From NCBI GenBank assembly GCA_046540335.1, contig JBKHFH010000001.1, positions 22,102 to 86,101 of the forward strand: a stretch of DNA of 64,000 nt, read 5' to 3'. Made by a program: the position numbers and the translations under genes. Positions 15,939-24,645 of the stretch are shown here, piece after piece. Position 1 is the first letter of the stretch, and each line of letters begins with the position of its first letter. The notes under the pieces are model-generated. The model worked only from the letters and a program-made list of their open reading frames with translations, searched no databases and was not told where the DNA came from. The stretch is from Natronoplasma sp046540335. Its GTDB lineage: Archaea; Thermoplasmatota; Thermoplasmata; Halarchaeoplasmatales; Halarchaeoplasmataceae.

Positions 15939-16877
15939 TCATCCGAACAATCTCTCGACCATCCAACCCTCATTGAATTCGATCAGATCCTCGTAGTTTT
16001 CACCAGTACCTACAAAGAGCATAGGCCTACCAACCGCATGTCCTATTGAAAGAGCAGCACCGCCTTTTGCGTCTGCATCTATCTTGGTTAAGATAACTCC
16101 ATCGATACCAACTGATTTCTCGAATTCCTTTGCCTGTTCGACCGCATCACTTCCAGCGAGTGCGTCGCCGACGAAGATTATCATATCGGGTTCTGACACT
16201 CTTTTTATCTTTTCCATCTCGTTCATCAGATTTTTGTTGGTCTGCATCCTTCCAGCAGTATCTATCAAAACGAGATCTTTCCCTCTAGCTTCTGCGTGTT
16301 CTAGAGCGTCATAGGCCACAGCTGCAGGATCACTCCCCTGAGAATGCTTTATGACCTTCGCACCTAATTTATTCCCGTGTTCCTGTATCTGCTCTAGCGC
16401 TCCAGCCCTGAAAGTATCTGCTGCGGCTAATACACAACTGTAGCCCTGCTCTTGCATCCTTTTCCCGATCTTGGCGATGGTGGTAGTTTTTCCCGTGCCG
16501 TTCACTCCGACAAACATTATCGAAAAGGGTTTTTTCGCCTCTTGGATTCTTTTATCGAAATCGATCGCTTCGGTTTTCAAGGCGTCCTTGACAGCCCTTT
16601 TAAGGCTCGCTTCGACCACGTCTTCAAGTTCGTATTTCCTGCTGATCTTTTTACCTACTAGGTCCCCTTTCACTCTCTCTTGGATTTCCTCGACCACTGG
16701 AAGTGCTACATCGGCTTCGAGAAGAGAAACTTTCAGGTCCCAAAGGATATCTTCTATCTTACTTTCCTTTATCTTGGAACCCCACCCGTCAACAAATGCT
16801 TCATCGGGTTCTTCTTCGATTTCTTGTTTGCTGGATTCGGTCAATCCAGATAGTTTATCCTTGAGTTTGTCGAACAT
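15939..16877 (-). CDS. ftsY: Signal recognition particle receptor FtsY
   Basis: SRP receptor GTPase that pairs with SRP54 to bring ribosomes to SecY. An acidic N-terminal stretch precedes the NG domain. GTPase motifs are intact: G1 GVNGTGKTTT (about 124-133), DTFRAGALEQ, G3 DTAGRMQTNKNL, G4 TKID and the closing GTGENYEDLIEF. 312 residues, compact as in archaea. It lies 25 bases behind the prefoldin gene. Confidence 0.97.
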   Translation of the reverse strand: MFDKLKDKLSGLTESSKQEIEEEPDEAFVDGWGSKIKESKIEDILWDLKVSLLEADVALPVVEEIQERVKGDLVGKKISRKYELEDVVEASLKRAVKDALKTEAIDFDKRIQEAKKPFSIMFVGVNGTGKTTTIAKIGKRMQEQGYSCVLAAADTFRAGALEQIQEHGNKLGAKVIKHSQGSDPAAVAYDALEHAEARGKDLVLIDTAGRMQTNKNLMNEMEKIKRVSEPDMIIFVGDALAGSDAVEQAKEFEKSVGIDGVILTKIDADAKGGAALSIGHAVGRPMLFVGTGENYEDLIEFNEGWMVERLFG

Positions 16878-16902
16878 CTTTTTTCTCAGTCAGGTTTGCT
16901 TT

Positions 16903-17361
16903 TTATTGTATTACCTGACCCCCGCCGCCTTGGGTCTGCTGCTGTTGCTGAAGTTGTTGGTACTCTTTTCTCAGCTCCTGCTCAAGTTCCTGAGCATTTT
17001 GGTTCAGTTCCTCGATCTGCTCTTCGAGCTCTTCTTTATTCTCTTTGATCTTATCCTTTTTCCTCTCGATTATCTCAAGAGCGTCATCTATCTTCCTTTC
17101 GGCAGAGAGATCTGAACCGAGTCCTATCAGAACTTGGTCGTTGTCCGTTATCTTGGAGTGCACGTAAGAGTTAGCACCTATAGGGACCATTATCTCGGTT
17201 CCTTCTTCCTTTTCCTGATATTTTTTCATCGTTTCTTTTGCTTGATTATGCTCTTCAAGGAGATCCTCGATCATGCCCTTGTGTTCTTTCAACGCTTCGA
17301 CCTGACCCCTCATCTGTTCTAGCCTATTCGCCTTCTGCTGTAATTCCATCTGATTAACCAT
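16903..17361 (-). CDS. pfdA: Prefoldin alpha subunit
   Basis: Jellyfish-like chaperone subunit that hands unfolded proteins to the thermosome. Two coiled coils flank the beta hairpins IMVPIGANSYVHSKITD and QVLIGLGSDLSAERKIDDAL, the alpha-class signature. It ends in a Gln/Gly-rich tail (QQLQQQQQTQGGGG). 152 residues from the ATG at 17359-17361, ten bases after GGAGG; an ATG at 17370 overlapping the eL20 stop is closer to that site and less likely. Confidence 0.94.
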   Translation of the reverse strand: MVNQMELQQKANRLEQMRGQVEALKEHKGMIEDLLEEHNQAKETMKKYQEKEEGTEIMVPIGANSYVHSKITDNDQVLIGLGSDLSAERKIDDALEIIERKKDKIKENKEELEEQIEELNQNAQELEQELRKEYQQLQQQQQTQGGGGQVIQ

Positions 17362-17366
17362 AATCT

Positions 17367-17606
17367 TCATTCCTCCTCTTCTATCTTTTCCTGTATAAGG
17401 TTGTCTTCAACATCCTCCTCATCTACTTTTTCAGTATCATATATTTCTATATTCGTTCTCTTCACTCGATGTTTACTACCGAACAATGAATATATTTTAT
17501 CTATGGCTTCTTCTTCGTTCTCACTTACCACTTCTTTTGAAAATCTCTGCCATTCACCTTTTTTATTACTCATCCTAAACTTTCCCATCACTTTGTGTAC
17601 CTTCAT
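17367..17606 (-). CDS. rplX: Ribosomal protein eL20 (LX, L18a)
   Basis: Archaeal 50S protein related to eukaryotic L18a. It reads MKVHKVMGKFRMSNKKGEWQ then FSKEVVSENEEEAIDKIYSL and FGSKHRVKRTNIEIYDTEK, with an acidic tail. 79 residues. An adjacent ATG three bases upstream (17607-17609) is the alternative start. First gene of the eL20-pfdA-ftsY operon; the usual upstream partners eL39, eL31 and aIF6 are absent here. Confidence 0.92.
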   Translation of the reverse strand: MKVHKVMGKFRMSNKKGEWQRFSKEVVSENEEEAIDKIYSLFGSKHRVKRTNIEIYDTEKVDEEDVEDNLIQEKIEEEE

Positions 17607-17705
17607 CATCTTTCACCTTGACTGATTATGAGGATTCATTAACTGCTGATAAGGTCGAGGGGTATTAAAAATTAACCCTGCTGTTTTTGCGTCTGTTTGA
17701 CAACA

Positions 17706-17813
17706 ATACATATATACCACGTATCCCTAAAAATCGTTTAGTCGCGGGTGTAAGACCCGCTGGAGATGTGCCCAAAATTTGGGTGAATCCAGAAACGGTA
17801 ATAACGTGGTATC
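17706..17813 (+). promoter_or_regulatory. TATA box and structured 5' leader of the eL15 gene
   Basis: A TATA element (ACATATATACC, 17708-17718) predicts a start near 17738-17742. The leader that follows folds into two elements: hairpin GCGGGT/ACCCGC (17744-17749 with 17755-17760, loop GTAAG) and a longer stem CTGGA/TCCAG (17760-17764 with 17788-17792) enclosing an inner CCCAAAATTTGGG palindrome (17771-17783). Most neighbouring genes have short leaders, so a roughly 75-base structured leader suggests control, perhaps autoregulation by a ribosomal protein. Confidence 0.55.
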
Positions 17814-18440
17814 ATGGCAGAAGATATTGTTGACGAAGAAGAGGAAGAGGAATCGATGGAGACCTACCCCAGCATGTACAAGTATATAGAGAAGGCATGG
17901 GAACAACCAAAAGAGGGATATCTCAAAGAATTGCAGAGAAAAAGACTCAAACAGTGGAGAAGAGACGACAATTTTAAAAGGATAGAGAGACCGACCAGAC
18001 TAGATAAGGCCCGGAAATTGGGTTACAAAGCCAAGCCAGGTTTCGTGATAGCGAGGGCGAAGGTCCGAAGAGGCAATCTGAGAAAAACTAGACCTACTAG
18101 AGGTAGAGGACCTAAAAGGATGGGCGTGAAAAAGATCACCCCGAACAAGAACCTGCAGTGGATCGCAGAAGAAAGGACTTCAAGAAATTATCCGAATCTT
18201 AGAGTGCTGAATTCGTATTGGGTCGGAGAAGACGGTCGCAAGAAGTACTTCGAAGTGATAATGGTCGACCCGGATCATCCTTCCATAAAGAACGATCCAG
18301 ACATCAATTGGATCTGCGGAAAAGATCAGAAGAGAAGAGTCTTCAAGGGAAAGACATCCGCTGGTAGGAAAGCTAGAGGTCTGAGAAGTAAAGGGACGGG
18401 TGCTGAAAGATCGAGACCCTCCAAAGAGAAGACGTCCTAG
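17814..18440 (+). CDS. rpl15e: Ribosomal protein eL15
   Basis: Large-subunit protein. The family core begins SMYKYIEKAWEQPKEGYLKE and includes RPTRLDKARKLGYKAKPGFV, RGPKRMGVKKITPNKNLQW and VLNSYWVGEDGRKKYFEVIM. 208 residues. The N-terminus carries about 19 extra residues, mostly Glu/Asp, before the usual start; an internal ATG at 17856 would remove most of it, but neither start has a clear ribosome binding site. Monocistronic behind a structured leader. Confidence 0.95.
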   Translation: MAEDIVDEEEEEESMETYPSMYKYIEKAWEQPKEGYLKELQRKRLKQWRRDDNFKRIERPTRLDKARKLGYKAKPGFVIARAKVRRGNLRKTRPTRGRGPKRMGVKKITPNKNLQWIAEERTSRNYPNLRVLNSYWVGEDGRKKYFEVIMVDPDHPSIKNDPDINWICGKDQKRRVFKGKTSAGRKARGLRSKGTGAERSRPSKEKTS

Positions 18441-18443
18441 GAC

Positions 18444-19499
18444 CTAATAATCTAGATCGTCGAAATCCGTGAAAGGTTCTTCTGGAGCTTTTCCAGGCTC
18501 TTTTATATATTCCAGATCTTCTTCTTTTATATCTTCCATAGAGTATTTTTCATTGAGAGCCTCTTTTATTTTTTCTTTCAACACTTCTAAATTTTCGCTT
18601 TCTAGAGCGGATATCTTCAGCCTATCGGAGTCGGATTTTTCTAGATCTGATTTGTTTTCCACTTCGATAAATTTAACATCTGGAAATTCCTTCTTTATCT
18701 CATTGTACAACTGTTCCTGTTCTTCCATCGGGTATCCGCAAGTTTCAGAAGGATCGAATAGATAGATTATAACGTCGGCGAGGCTTTCAAGAGCGCTCAC
18801 CGCCTGCATCTCTATGTCGTTCCTTTCCTCTTTTGGCCGGTCGAGCATTCCAGGTGTATCTAGGAGCTGACATTTTCTGTAACCTAAAAAGAAATGACCG
18901 ATACCCACCTTTTGAGTGGTGAAGGGATAAACATCTATCTTCGGCTTTCCGCTAGATATTTTCGAGACGAGTTCAGATTTACCCACATTCGGATAACCGG
19001 CGACAACGACAGTTGGATATTCAGGTCTGATGTCGGGTAAAGAATTGAGCTTTTTTCTCGCTTCTTTCAAAAATTCCAGATTCTCGTCGACCTGTTTGAG
19101 GAAGGAATCAGTCCTTGCGTAGGCTTGTTTTCTGACTCTATCGATCTCGTCTTCCTTTTCTAGTGAAACGACTTCTCTTGCAGCCTCCATCAATGTCCTT
19201 TTAGCTCTCCTCTTAGCCCAGTTTATTGCGCCTAAAGAATTTTTGAGATCATCCACATCTATTATTATATCGATTATATCAAAATAAAATTGAGGTAAAG
19301 TCTCTAGTGTCGGGAATTCTTCCTCGTATCTGCCGATAGTGTCTTCTATTATATGGGCAACGGTGTTCAACTTAACAGAGGCGGTTTTCTTTTTCCTCTC
19401 GACTCTATCTTTCGATTCTTTCCTCTTCTTTGAAGCTCGGCCGAATGCCTTGTCGAGTATTTCCTCAGCGTTCATCACAGGCGTGATATTGAAATCCAT
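18444..19499 (-). CDS. Nog1-type GTPase, ribosome biogenesis
   Basis: Obg/Nog1-family GTPase expected to act in large-subunit maturation. The N-terminal helical domain (about 1-155) is followed by the G domain: G1 GYPNVGKS at 168-175, PFTTQKVGIGHF switch I, DTPGMLDRPKEERNDIE with G3, and NKSD as G4. It ends with an acidic tail. 351 residues, the usual archaeal size. Convergent with eL15 with a three-base gap. Confidence 0.93.
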   Translation of the reverse strand: MDFNITPVMNAEEILDKAFGRASKKRKESKDRVERKKKTASVKLNTVAHIIEDTIGRYEEEFPTLETLPQFYFDIIDIIIDVDDLKNSLGAINWAKRRAKRTLMEAAREVVSLEKEDEIDRVRKQAYARTDSFLKQVDENLEFLKEARKKLNSLPDIRPEYPTVVVAGYPNVGKSELVSKISSGKPKIDVYPFTTQKVGIGHFFLGYRKCQLLDTPGMLDRPKEERNDIEMQAVSALESLADVIIYLFDPSETCGYPMEEQEQLYNEIKKEFPDVKFIEVENKSDLEKSDSDRLKISALESENLEVLKEKIKEALNEKYSMEDIKEEDLEYIKEPGKAPEEPFTDFDDLDY

Positions 19500-19621
19500 A
19501 GTTCTTGTATTTACAGGGTGATGAATAAGGTTAACGGTCTATGAGAGTTTGTTACCTACACCGTCTGATTAAAGGAAATAGTTAAAAAGGAGTAGGTTTT
19601 TCCTTCTCCTAGGTGCTCCAA

Positions 19622-20428
19622 ATGGAAGAAGGAGATCTTATCTACGTGGATTACGATATATGGGTCGTGCCTGACAACGAAGACGAAGAACCTACTCTGT
19701 TCGATACCACAGATAAAGAGAAGGCTAAAGAAGAAGAGATATTTGATGAGGATTCCCAATATGGGCCTCGTCCGTTAAAGATCGGAGGGGAGAATATAGC
19801 CGAAGGTTTTTCAGAAGCTCTTCAGGAAGCCGAGATAGATGAAGAAGGTTCTGTTGAAGTCCCTCCTGAAAAAGGCATAGGGAACAGAGATCCAGAAAAG
19901 ATAGAGCTTTACAGCAGGCGTGAAATGGAAAGGAGAGATATCGAACCGGTCCAGGGAAAACAGGTTGAGATTGACAATAGAAGAGGCAGGATTATCCAGG
20001 CTACAGCCGGAAGAGTACGTGTGGACTTCAACCATCCTTTGGCGGGTAAAACATTGCGATATGACTACAAGATAACCGAAAGACCCGAGAGCCCTGAAGA
20101 GATAGCGGAGGGCATACTCGAGATGGATTACCAAAAAGCAGACTATGAAATAGAAGCTACAGAGGACGGTATCGACATAGTGCTGCCTGAGCAGTGCAAA
20201 TACGATCAGAACTGGTTCGTAGCTAAATACAGGATAGTCGGAGATCTGAGGGAACACCTAGAGGCGAAGAATATCCGCTTTATCGAGGAATATGTGGAGA
20301 AGGAAGAAGACGATATCGAAGAGGAATTCGAGGAGTTAGAGGAAGAAGCCGAAGAGGAATTGGAAGCGGATGATGAAGCTGAAGAGGATGAAGAATCTGC
20401 GGAAGACGAAGAAGATACCGCGGAGTAA
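19622..20428 (+). CDS. FKBP-type prolyl isomerase, SlyD-like, with acidic tail
   Basis: Folding helper that isomerises Xaa-Pro bonds. The split FKBP domain with insert-in-flap is seen: EEGDLIYVDYDIWV at the start, PLKIGGENIAEGFSEAL, VEVPPEKGIGNRDPEKIELY and the closing RVDFNHPLAGKTLRYDYKI. A second domain (about 155-220) follows, then a Glu/Asp/Ala-rich tail of about 45 residues. 268 residues. AGGTG seven bases before the ATG sets the start; an in-frame GTG at 19613 lies within it. Confidence 0.93.
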   Translation: MEEGDLIYVDYDIWVVPDNEDEEPTLFDTTDKEKAKEEEIFDEDSQYGPRPLKIGGENIAEGFSEALQEAEIDEEGSVEVPPEKGIGNRDPEKIELYSRREMERRDIEPVQGKQVEIDNRRGRIIQATAGRVRVDFNHPLAGKTLRYDYKITERPESPEEIAEGILEMDYQKADYEIEATEDGIDIVLPEQCKYDQNWFVAKYRIVGDLREHLEAKNIRFIEEYVEKEEDDIEEEFEELEEEAEEELEADDEAEEDEESAEDEEDTAE

Positions 20429-20449
20429 TCCCAACTCTTCTAAAAACCA

Positions 20450-20457
20450 TTTTTTTT
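20450..20457 (+). terminator. Oligo-T terminator after the FKBP gene
   Basis: Eight T in a row, 21 bases after the FKBP stop and before the next small gene. Confidence 0.6.
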
Positions 20458-20486
20458 ACAAACTCTAATGAGGGTAGTTGAATCCC

Positions 20487-20714
20487 ATGGGCATGAAAGT
20501 CACATTCAAAGAATGGATCATGCTTATAATTATGGCCGTTTTATTTATTTCTATAACATCTTATCTGATAACTTTCTATTTTGACGTATCTGGTCCGATG
20601 ATCACCATGATAGCTCTTGCGATAATATTTGTAATATTCAAGCTCTATCAGTATAATAAAGGTGATGGGGAGAAGGAAGGTGATTATATGGGCGAAGATC
20701 AGAGGATCAACTGA
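20487..20714 (+). CDS. Small two-helix membrane protein, unknown
   Basis: 75 residues with two hydrophobic segments (about 9-30 and 36-53: WIMLIIMAVLFISITSYLI and MITMIALAIIFVIFKLY) and a charged C-terminal tail. No family recognised. The ATG at 20487 is used; an in-frame TTG at 20478 lies two bases after GAGGGTAG and the ATG two codons on is also possible. Stands between the FKBP terminator and tRNA-Arg, so probably monocistronic. Confidence 0.55.
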   Translation: MGMKVTFKEWIMLIIMAVLFISITSYLITFYFDVSGPMITMIALAIIFVIFKLYQYNKGDGEKEGDYMGEDQRIN

Positions 20715-20836
20715 TATTGAATCTATATTGGCAAAGATATTTGCAATCATCTATGAGTGTGTAGAGGGATGATTTTTAAGGGTCTGGAGAAGTAGAGTGT
20801 TTTTACAGTTTAGAGAACAGGAAACAAGAAAAATAG

Positions 20837-20911
20837 CGGGCGTGGGGGGATTCGAACCCCCGATTTACAGCTTAGGAGGCTGTCGCCATATCCAGACTAG
20901 GCCACACGCCC
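20837..20911 (-). tRNA. tRNA-Arg (CCT)
   Basis: Acceptor GGGCGTG/CACGCCC, anticodon arm ACAGC-CTCCTAA-GCTGT giving anticodon CCT, T arm GGGGG-TTCGAAT-CCCCC, discriminator G. No encoded CCA. Five T follow the 3' end on the minus strand. Confidence 0.95.
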
Positions 20912-21012
20912 TTTTTGTTAAGAGCAAGAATACACCTCATAATTAAAATTTTACTTTAGAAGCTCTCTATCAAACGAAATATTTACAAACAACCTTATCT
21001 ACTTATAATGCG

Positions 21013-21180
21013 ATGGTCGAGTTGGAACTTGAAGATGAACAGAGTGAAAACTTTGACTGTCCTGAGTGCGGTCAGGGTTGGCTCGTGGTCGATAGAGACG
21101 GTAAGGTAGTCTGTCAGAATTGTGGTGTAAAGTTCGACCGCAAGGAACTACTCAAAAACATACGGGACCGCTCTTTCTAG
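21013..21180 (+). CDS. 55-residue zinc-ribbon protein
   Basis: The frame contains FDCPECGQGWLVVDRDGKVV then CQNCGVKFD, a CxxC-x16-CxxC zinc ribbon of the kind found in small archaeal transcription or translation helpers. It starts with a Glu-rich stretch and ends KELLKNIRDRSF. The ATG is close to the start predicted from an upstream AT-rich element (ATATTTACAA near 20980), so it may be nearly leaderless. Partner unknown. Confidence 0.65.
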   Translation: MVELELEDEQSENFDCPECGQGWLVVDRDGKVVCQNCGVKFDRKELLKNIRDRSF

Positions 21181-21258
21181 AGATCTTTGAATAAATCGGT
21201 AGGATAACCACCTCTAGTTTAACAAAAAAATTAAGAGGGACGGAATATTTGCAGGTCT

Positions 21259-22560
21259 ATGAACATCTCCATAATCGGTACTGGATATGTCGGTCTTGTG
21301 AGCGGAGTCGGATTAGCTAAACACGGTCACGATGTGGTTTGTGTCGATATCGACCAGGAAATAGTTGATTCTATAAATAATGCTGAACCTCCAATCTATG
21401 AAGAAGGACTAGAAGAACTACTCCAGAGAGTCATAGATTCAGAAAATTTGACCTCCACTACGGACTTGAAAAAAGCAGTGAATGAGACTGAAATAACTTT
21501 CATCTGTGTCGGCACTCCTTCCGGCAAAAAAGGTAGCATCGACACGACGGCCTTAAAGAAAGCCTCAGAAGACATCTCTGAAGCACTTGAATATAAAGAA
21601 GACTATCACGTGGTGGTGGTCAAGAGTACCGTAACCCCGGGTACTACCGACAGTGTTGTTAAACCCATCCTAGAGGCTAGCGGTAAAAAAGTAGGTGAAG
21701 ATTTAGGCTTGGCGATGAATCCAGAGTTCCTGAGGGAAGGCGTGGCACTGAACGATTTTCTGGAACCTGACAGGATAGTCATAGGAGGATGGGATGAGAG
21801 AAGCAGAGCTAAGACGGTAGAGGTCTACGATAGCTTCGAAGTACCAAAACTTGTAACAGATATAAGGACGGCAGAGATGATCAAGTACGCCTCGAATGCT
21901 CTATTAGCTACGAAGATATCTTTCGCTAACGAGATGTCTCGTATATGTGAAGAGGTCGGCATCGACGTCTATGACGTGATGGACGGAGTAGGTCTTGATC
22001 ATAGGGTGAAGAGAGATTTCCTGAATGCTGGACCCGGTTTTGGAGGCAGCTGTTTCCCTAAAGATGTCAAAGCTATCAAAAACTTGGCGGAAGAAAAAGA
22101 TATCAAAGCTGAACTTTTGAAATCTGTATTGTCCATAAATGATCAGCAGCCGATCCATACCGTGGATATATTGGAAAGGGAATTGGGTGATCTTGAAGGA
22201 AAGAATGTGACTGTTCTAGGGTTAACCTTCAAGGGTGGTACCGACGACATCAGAGAGACGAGAGCTTTACCTATAGTGAAAAGTTTGCTTGAGAGAGGAG
22301 CTAATGTAACAGGTTATGATCCAGAGGGCATGGATAATTTTGCAGAACTAATCGACGGCATAAACTACGAGGACAGTATCAAGGAAGCTCTGATAGATGC
22401 TCACGCATGTATCATCCAGAATGATTGGGAAGAGTTCACCACACTTGGATCTGATGATTTCGGGGCGATGAGAGACAAGGTCGTTCTCGACGGTAGAAGA
22501 GTGCTCGTTGAAGATAAATTGGGCCAGGAGATCACTTATTTGACAGTTGGCAGATCCTGA
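21259..22560 (+). CDS. UDP-glucose/GDP-mannose dehydrogenase family protein, probably UDP-glucose 6-dehydrogenase
   Basis: NAD-dependent four-electron oxidation of a nucleotide sugar to its uronic acid, for surface polysaccharide or N-glycans. Rossmann motif GTGYVGLVSG at 7-16, the substrate-binding FICVGTPSGKKGSIDT, and the catalytic cysteine in FGGSCFPKDV (Cys265). The second NAD-like domain starts at NVTVLGLTFKGGTDDIRETR. 433 residues. The exact sugar (UDP-glucose or UDP-ManNAc) cannot be told; no glycan genes lie beside it. Confidence 0.9.
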   Translation: MNISIIGTGYVGLVSGVGLAKHGHDVVCVDIDQEIVDSINNAEPPIYEEGLEELLQRVIDSENLTSTTDLKKAVNETEITFICVGTPSGKKGSIDTTALKKASEDISEALEYKEDYHVVVVKSTVTPGTTDSVVKPILEASGKKVGEDLGLAMNPEFLREGVALNDFLEPDRIVIGGWDERSRAKTVEVYDSFEVPKLVTDIRTAEMIKYASNALLATKISFANEMSRICEEVGIDVYDVMDGVGLDHRVKRDFLNAGPGFGGSCFPKDVKAIKNLAEEKDIKAELLKSVLSINDQQPIHTVDILERELGDLEGKNVTVLGLTFKGGTDDIRETRALPIVKSLLERGANVTGYDPEGMDNFAELIDGINYEDSIKEALIDAHACIIQNDWEEFTTLGSDDFGAMRDKVVLDGRRVLVEDKLGQEITYLTVGRS

Positions 22561-22570
22561 GTCGATTAAG

Positions 22571-22578
22571 TTTATAAA
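22571..22578 (+). promoter_or_regulatory. TATA box of the MscS-family gene
   Basis: TTTATAAA lies 24-31 bases before the ATG at 22602, which predicts a leaderless or nearly leaderless message. Confidence 0.6.
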
Positions 22579-22601
22579 CCCGAATTAAGATGTGAGTAAC
22601 G

Positions 22602-24131
22602 ATGGAAAGGTTCAGAAGGGTTCTCTGTGTTATTGGCATAGTCTTTTTACTTCTGAGTCCAATAGTTTATTTAGGTTCCGAAGATGCAGATGCCGCCCCT
22701 ATCATAGGTGAAGATGACGATTACATAAAAGCGGTGGAGCCTGGTGAAGAAACCACATTTTACTGGACAGTCTATCGAAATTCGACTGATGATTTCGCCG
22801 TGAAAATAAGCATAGACGGGTTTGAAGAATCCGGGAAAACCGTTTCTCCAGATTTTTTTATACTGGATGAGGAAAATACATATAAAGTGGTGGGTTTAAC
22901 AGTAGATTTACCCTTGTATCCAGACGGAGACATTAGTGAGGGGGAGATCACTTTTTCTTTTAGGCGATTGGACAAGGATGAAATCTGTTTCAGAATGACG
23001 AAAACTGCCAGAATCCAAATATCGGGTCTTCCCTCGGGAGAAGAAGCCAACACGATAGTCGGAGGCTATAGAAATCCATTACCCTCACCTCTGGACGGGC
23101 CTACGGGAGCGTTCATGTTGAACCTCTTGATCTGGTTCGGCATCGGGATGACGGTATTTTTCGTCGTCACGCCCATAATCTATAAACTTACAAAGGAAAC
23201 GCAGACTGATCTGTATAAACTGATGTTGAAGATGATAAGAAGGCCGCTCTTGATATTTATATTCCTATATGGTTTAATCAACTCATTACTCCGCCTTAGG
23301 CTACCTTTTGAACTGCGGGCCTCTCTGTTTCAGATTTATTCCCTGCTAGCTCTCGCCATAGGGGTCTATGTGGTCTATCAGATCTTCGATGGTATTTTGG
23401 ATGAGATATCTTCGAGGCGAGGAGGTGAAACCTCACCCTTCGGGAGAATTCTAAAACCGATCTTCGAGAAGGCGGGTATGATAGTCATCTTTCTTGGAGG
23501 ACTAATGATAGGGATGCGGATCCTTGGAATACAAGTGACCGCTCTCTTGGCAGGAGCTGGTATTCTCGGTCTCGTGGTAGCATTCGCGGCCCAGGACACA
23601 CTTTCAAACTTTTTCAGTGGTGTGCATCTTCTTCTAGACAGACCTTTCACGATCGGCGACGTTCTGGAATTGGAGACGGGGGAATACTGCAGGGTGGAAA
23701 ATGTAGGTATGAGGAGCACCAAACTCTACAATATAAGAGACCATGAGATGATCATCCTTCCTAACAACTCCATCGCCAACCAAAAGATAAAGAATCTAGC
23801 TGAGCCTGACAAGAAGAAGAGAGTCATGGTAAATGTAGGCGTCGCTTACGGTTCCGATATAGAGCGGGTTAAGAAGATACTTTACGGAGTGTTGGAAGAT
23901 AATGAAAGTATAATTGAAGAGGAAGGATTCGAACCCGTCGTGAGATTCAGTGGATTTGGAGATTCTAGTCTGAATTTCAACGTTCGTTTCTGGATCGATG
24001 ACTATATGAAACAGTGGGATGTGGCTAGTACTATCCGTAACAAGATCGATCATCAGTTCAGAAAAGCTGAAGTTACGATACCGTTCCCACAGAGGACCGT
24101 TTGGATGAAAAATGCTGAAAGAAAAGATTGA
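22602..24131 (+). CDS. MscS-family mechanosensitive channel with extracytoplasmic domain
   Basis: Opens under membrane tension to release solutes. 509 residues: a signal-like segment (about 7-30), a beta-rich extracytoplasmic domain (about 35-150), four membrane segments between about 165 and 345, then the MscS core with AFAAQDTLSNFFSGVHLLLD, RPFTIGDVLELETGEYCRVE and NNSIANQKIKN, and the C-terminal alpha/beta domain. The glycine/alanine-rich pore helix precedes AAQD. The added exported domain is longer than in small MscS and resembles domains for sensing the outer surface. Confidence 0.9.
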   Translation: MERFRRVLCVIGIVFLLLSPIVYLGSEDADAAPIIGEDDDYIKAVEPGEETTFYWTVYRNSTDDFAVKISIDGFEESGKTVSPDFFILDEENTYKVVGLTVDLPLYPDGDISEGEITFSFRRLDKDEICFRMTKTARIQISGLPSGEEANTIVGGYRNPLPSPLDGPTGAFMLNLLIWFGIGMTVFFVVTPIIYKLTKETQTDLYKLMLKMIRRPLLIFIFLYGLINSLLRLRLPFELRASLFQIYSLLALAIGVYVVYQIFDGILDEISSRRGGETSPFGRILKPIFEKAGMIVIFLGGLMIGMRILGIQVTALLAGAGILGLVVAFAAQDTLSNFFSGVHLLLDRPFTIGDVLELETGEYCRVENVGMRSTKLYNIRDHEMIILPNNSIANQKIKNLAEPDKKKRVMVNVGVAYGSDIERVKKILYGVLEDNESIIEEEGFEPVVRFSGFGDSSLNFNVRFWIDDYMKQWDVASTIRNKIDHQFRKAEVTIPFPQRTVWMKNAERKD

Positions 24132-24132
24132 T

Positions 24133-24645
24133 CTATATATCTTTCAAAATTTCCTTTATTTTTTCCTTAGCGAACTCATAATCTATCTGCCCTAGATCGA
24201 ACAATCTTCCTTCATCCCCATATCTCTCGACCTGATTCCTGTGGAGCACAGCTATAACTGGTTTTTCTGCCTGGAGTAATTCATCTACTTTCTCAACGAA
24301 ATAATCAGAAAAGAGTTCCATCGTACCTATCTCATCTATGACGACAATTTCACAGTCTTCAGAGATATTATCCAGGGACCTCTCGGTGGATTCTCTCAGG
24401 TCATCCATATCGACTCTATACCTGCTCACTTTCGGTCCGTCCTCCACATCTACATGAGCTAATATACCCTCTTCTCCACTTTCTATATCGACCAGTTTGA
24501 ACCCTTTTCTTTTTCCCTTTTCTCTGATATCTGGCGTTCTAAGACCTTCAACTTTCAGATCCATTTCCTCAGCTATCTCCCCCACGAGCGTACTTTTTCC
24601 GGATCGGGGAGGCCCGGTTATAAATATGTTGTTTTTATTCGTCAT
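24133..24645 (-). CDS. Nucleoside-triphosphatase THEP1 family
   Basis: P-loop NTPase of the THEP1 group; purified relatives hydrolyse several NTPs but their cell role is unclear. Walker A GPPRSGKST at the start, GLRTPDIREKGKRKGFKLVD, and Walker B VVIDEIGTMEL, the family hallmark, then AVLHRNQVERYGDEGRLF. 170 residues. Overlaps the upstream methyltransferase by four bases and is convergent with the MscS gene. Confidence 0.9.
   Translation of the reverse strand: MTNKNNIFITGPPRSGKSTLVGEIAEEMDLKVEGLRTPDIREKGKRKGFKLVDIESGEEGILAHVDVEDGPKVSRYRVDMDDLRESTERSLDNISEDCEIVVIDEIGTMELFSDYFVEKVDELLQAEKPVIAVLHRNQVERYGDEGRLFDLGQIDYEFAKEKIKEILKDI

Noticed and set aside
17740..17800. Box C/D guide RNA or kink-turn in the eL15 leader
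   Set aside because: No clear RTGATGA and CTGA pair was found, and the internal loop does not fit the kink-turn consensus exactly.
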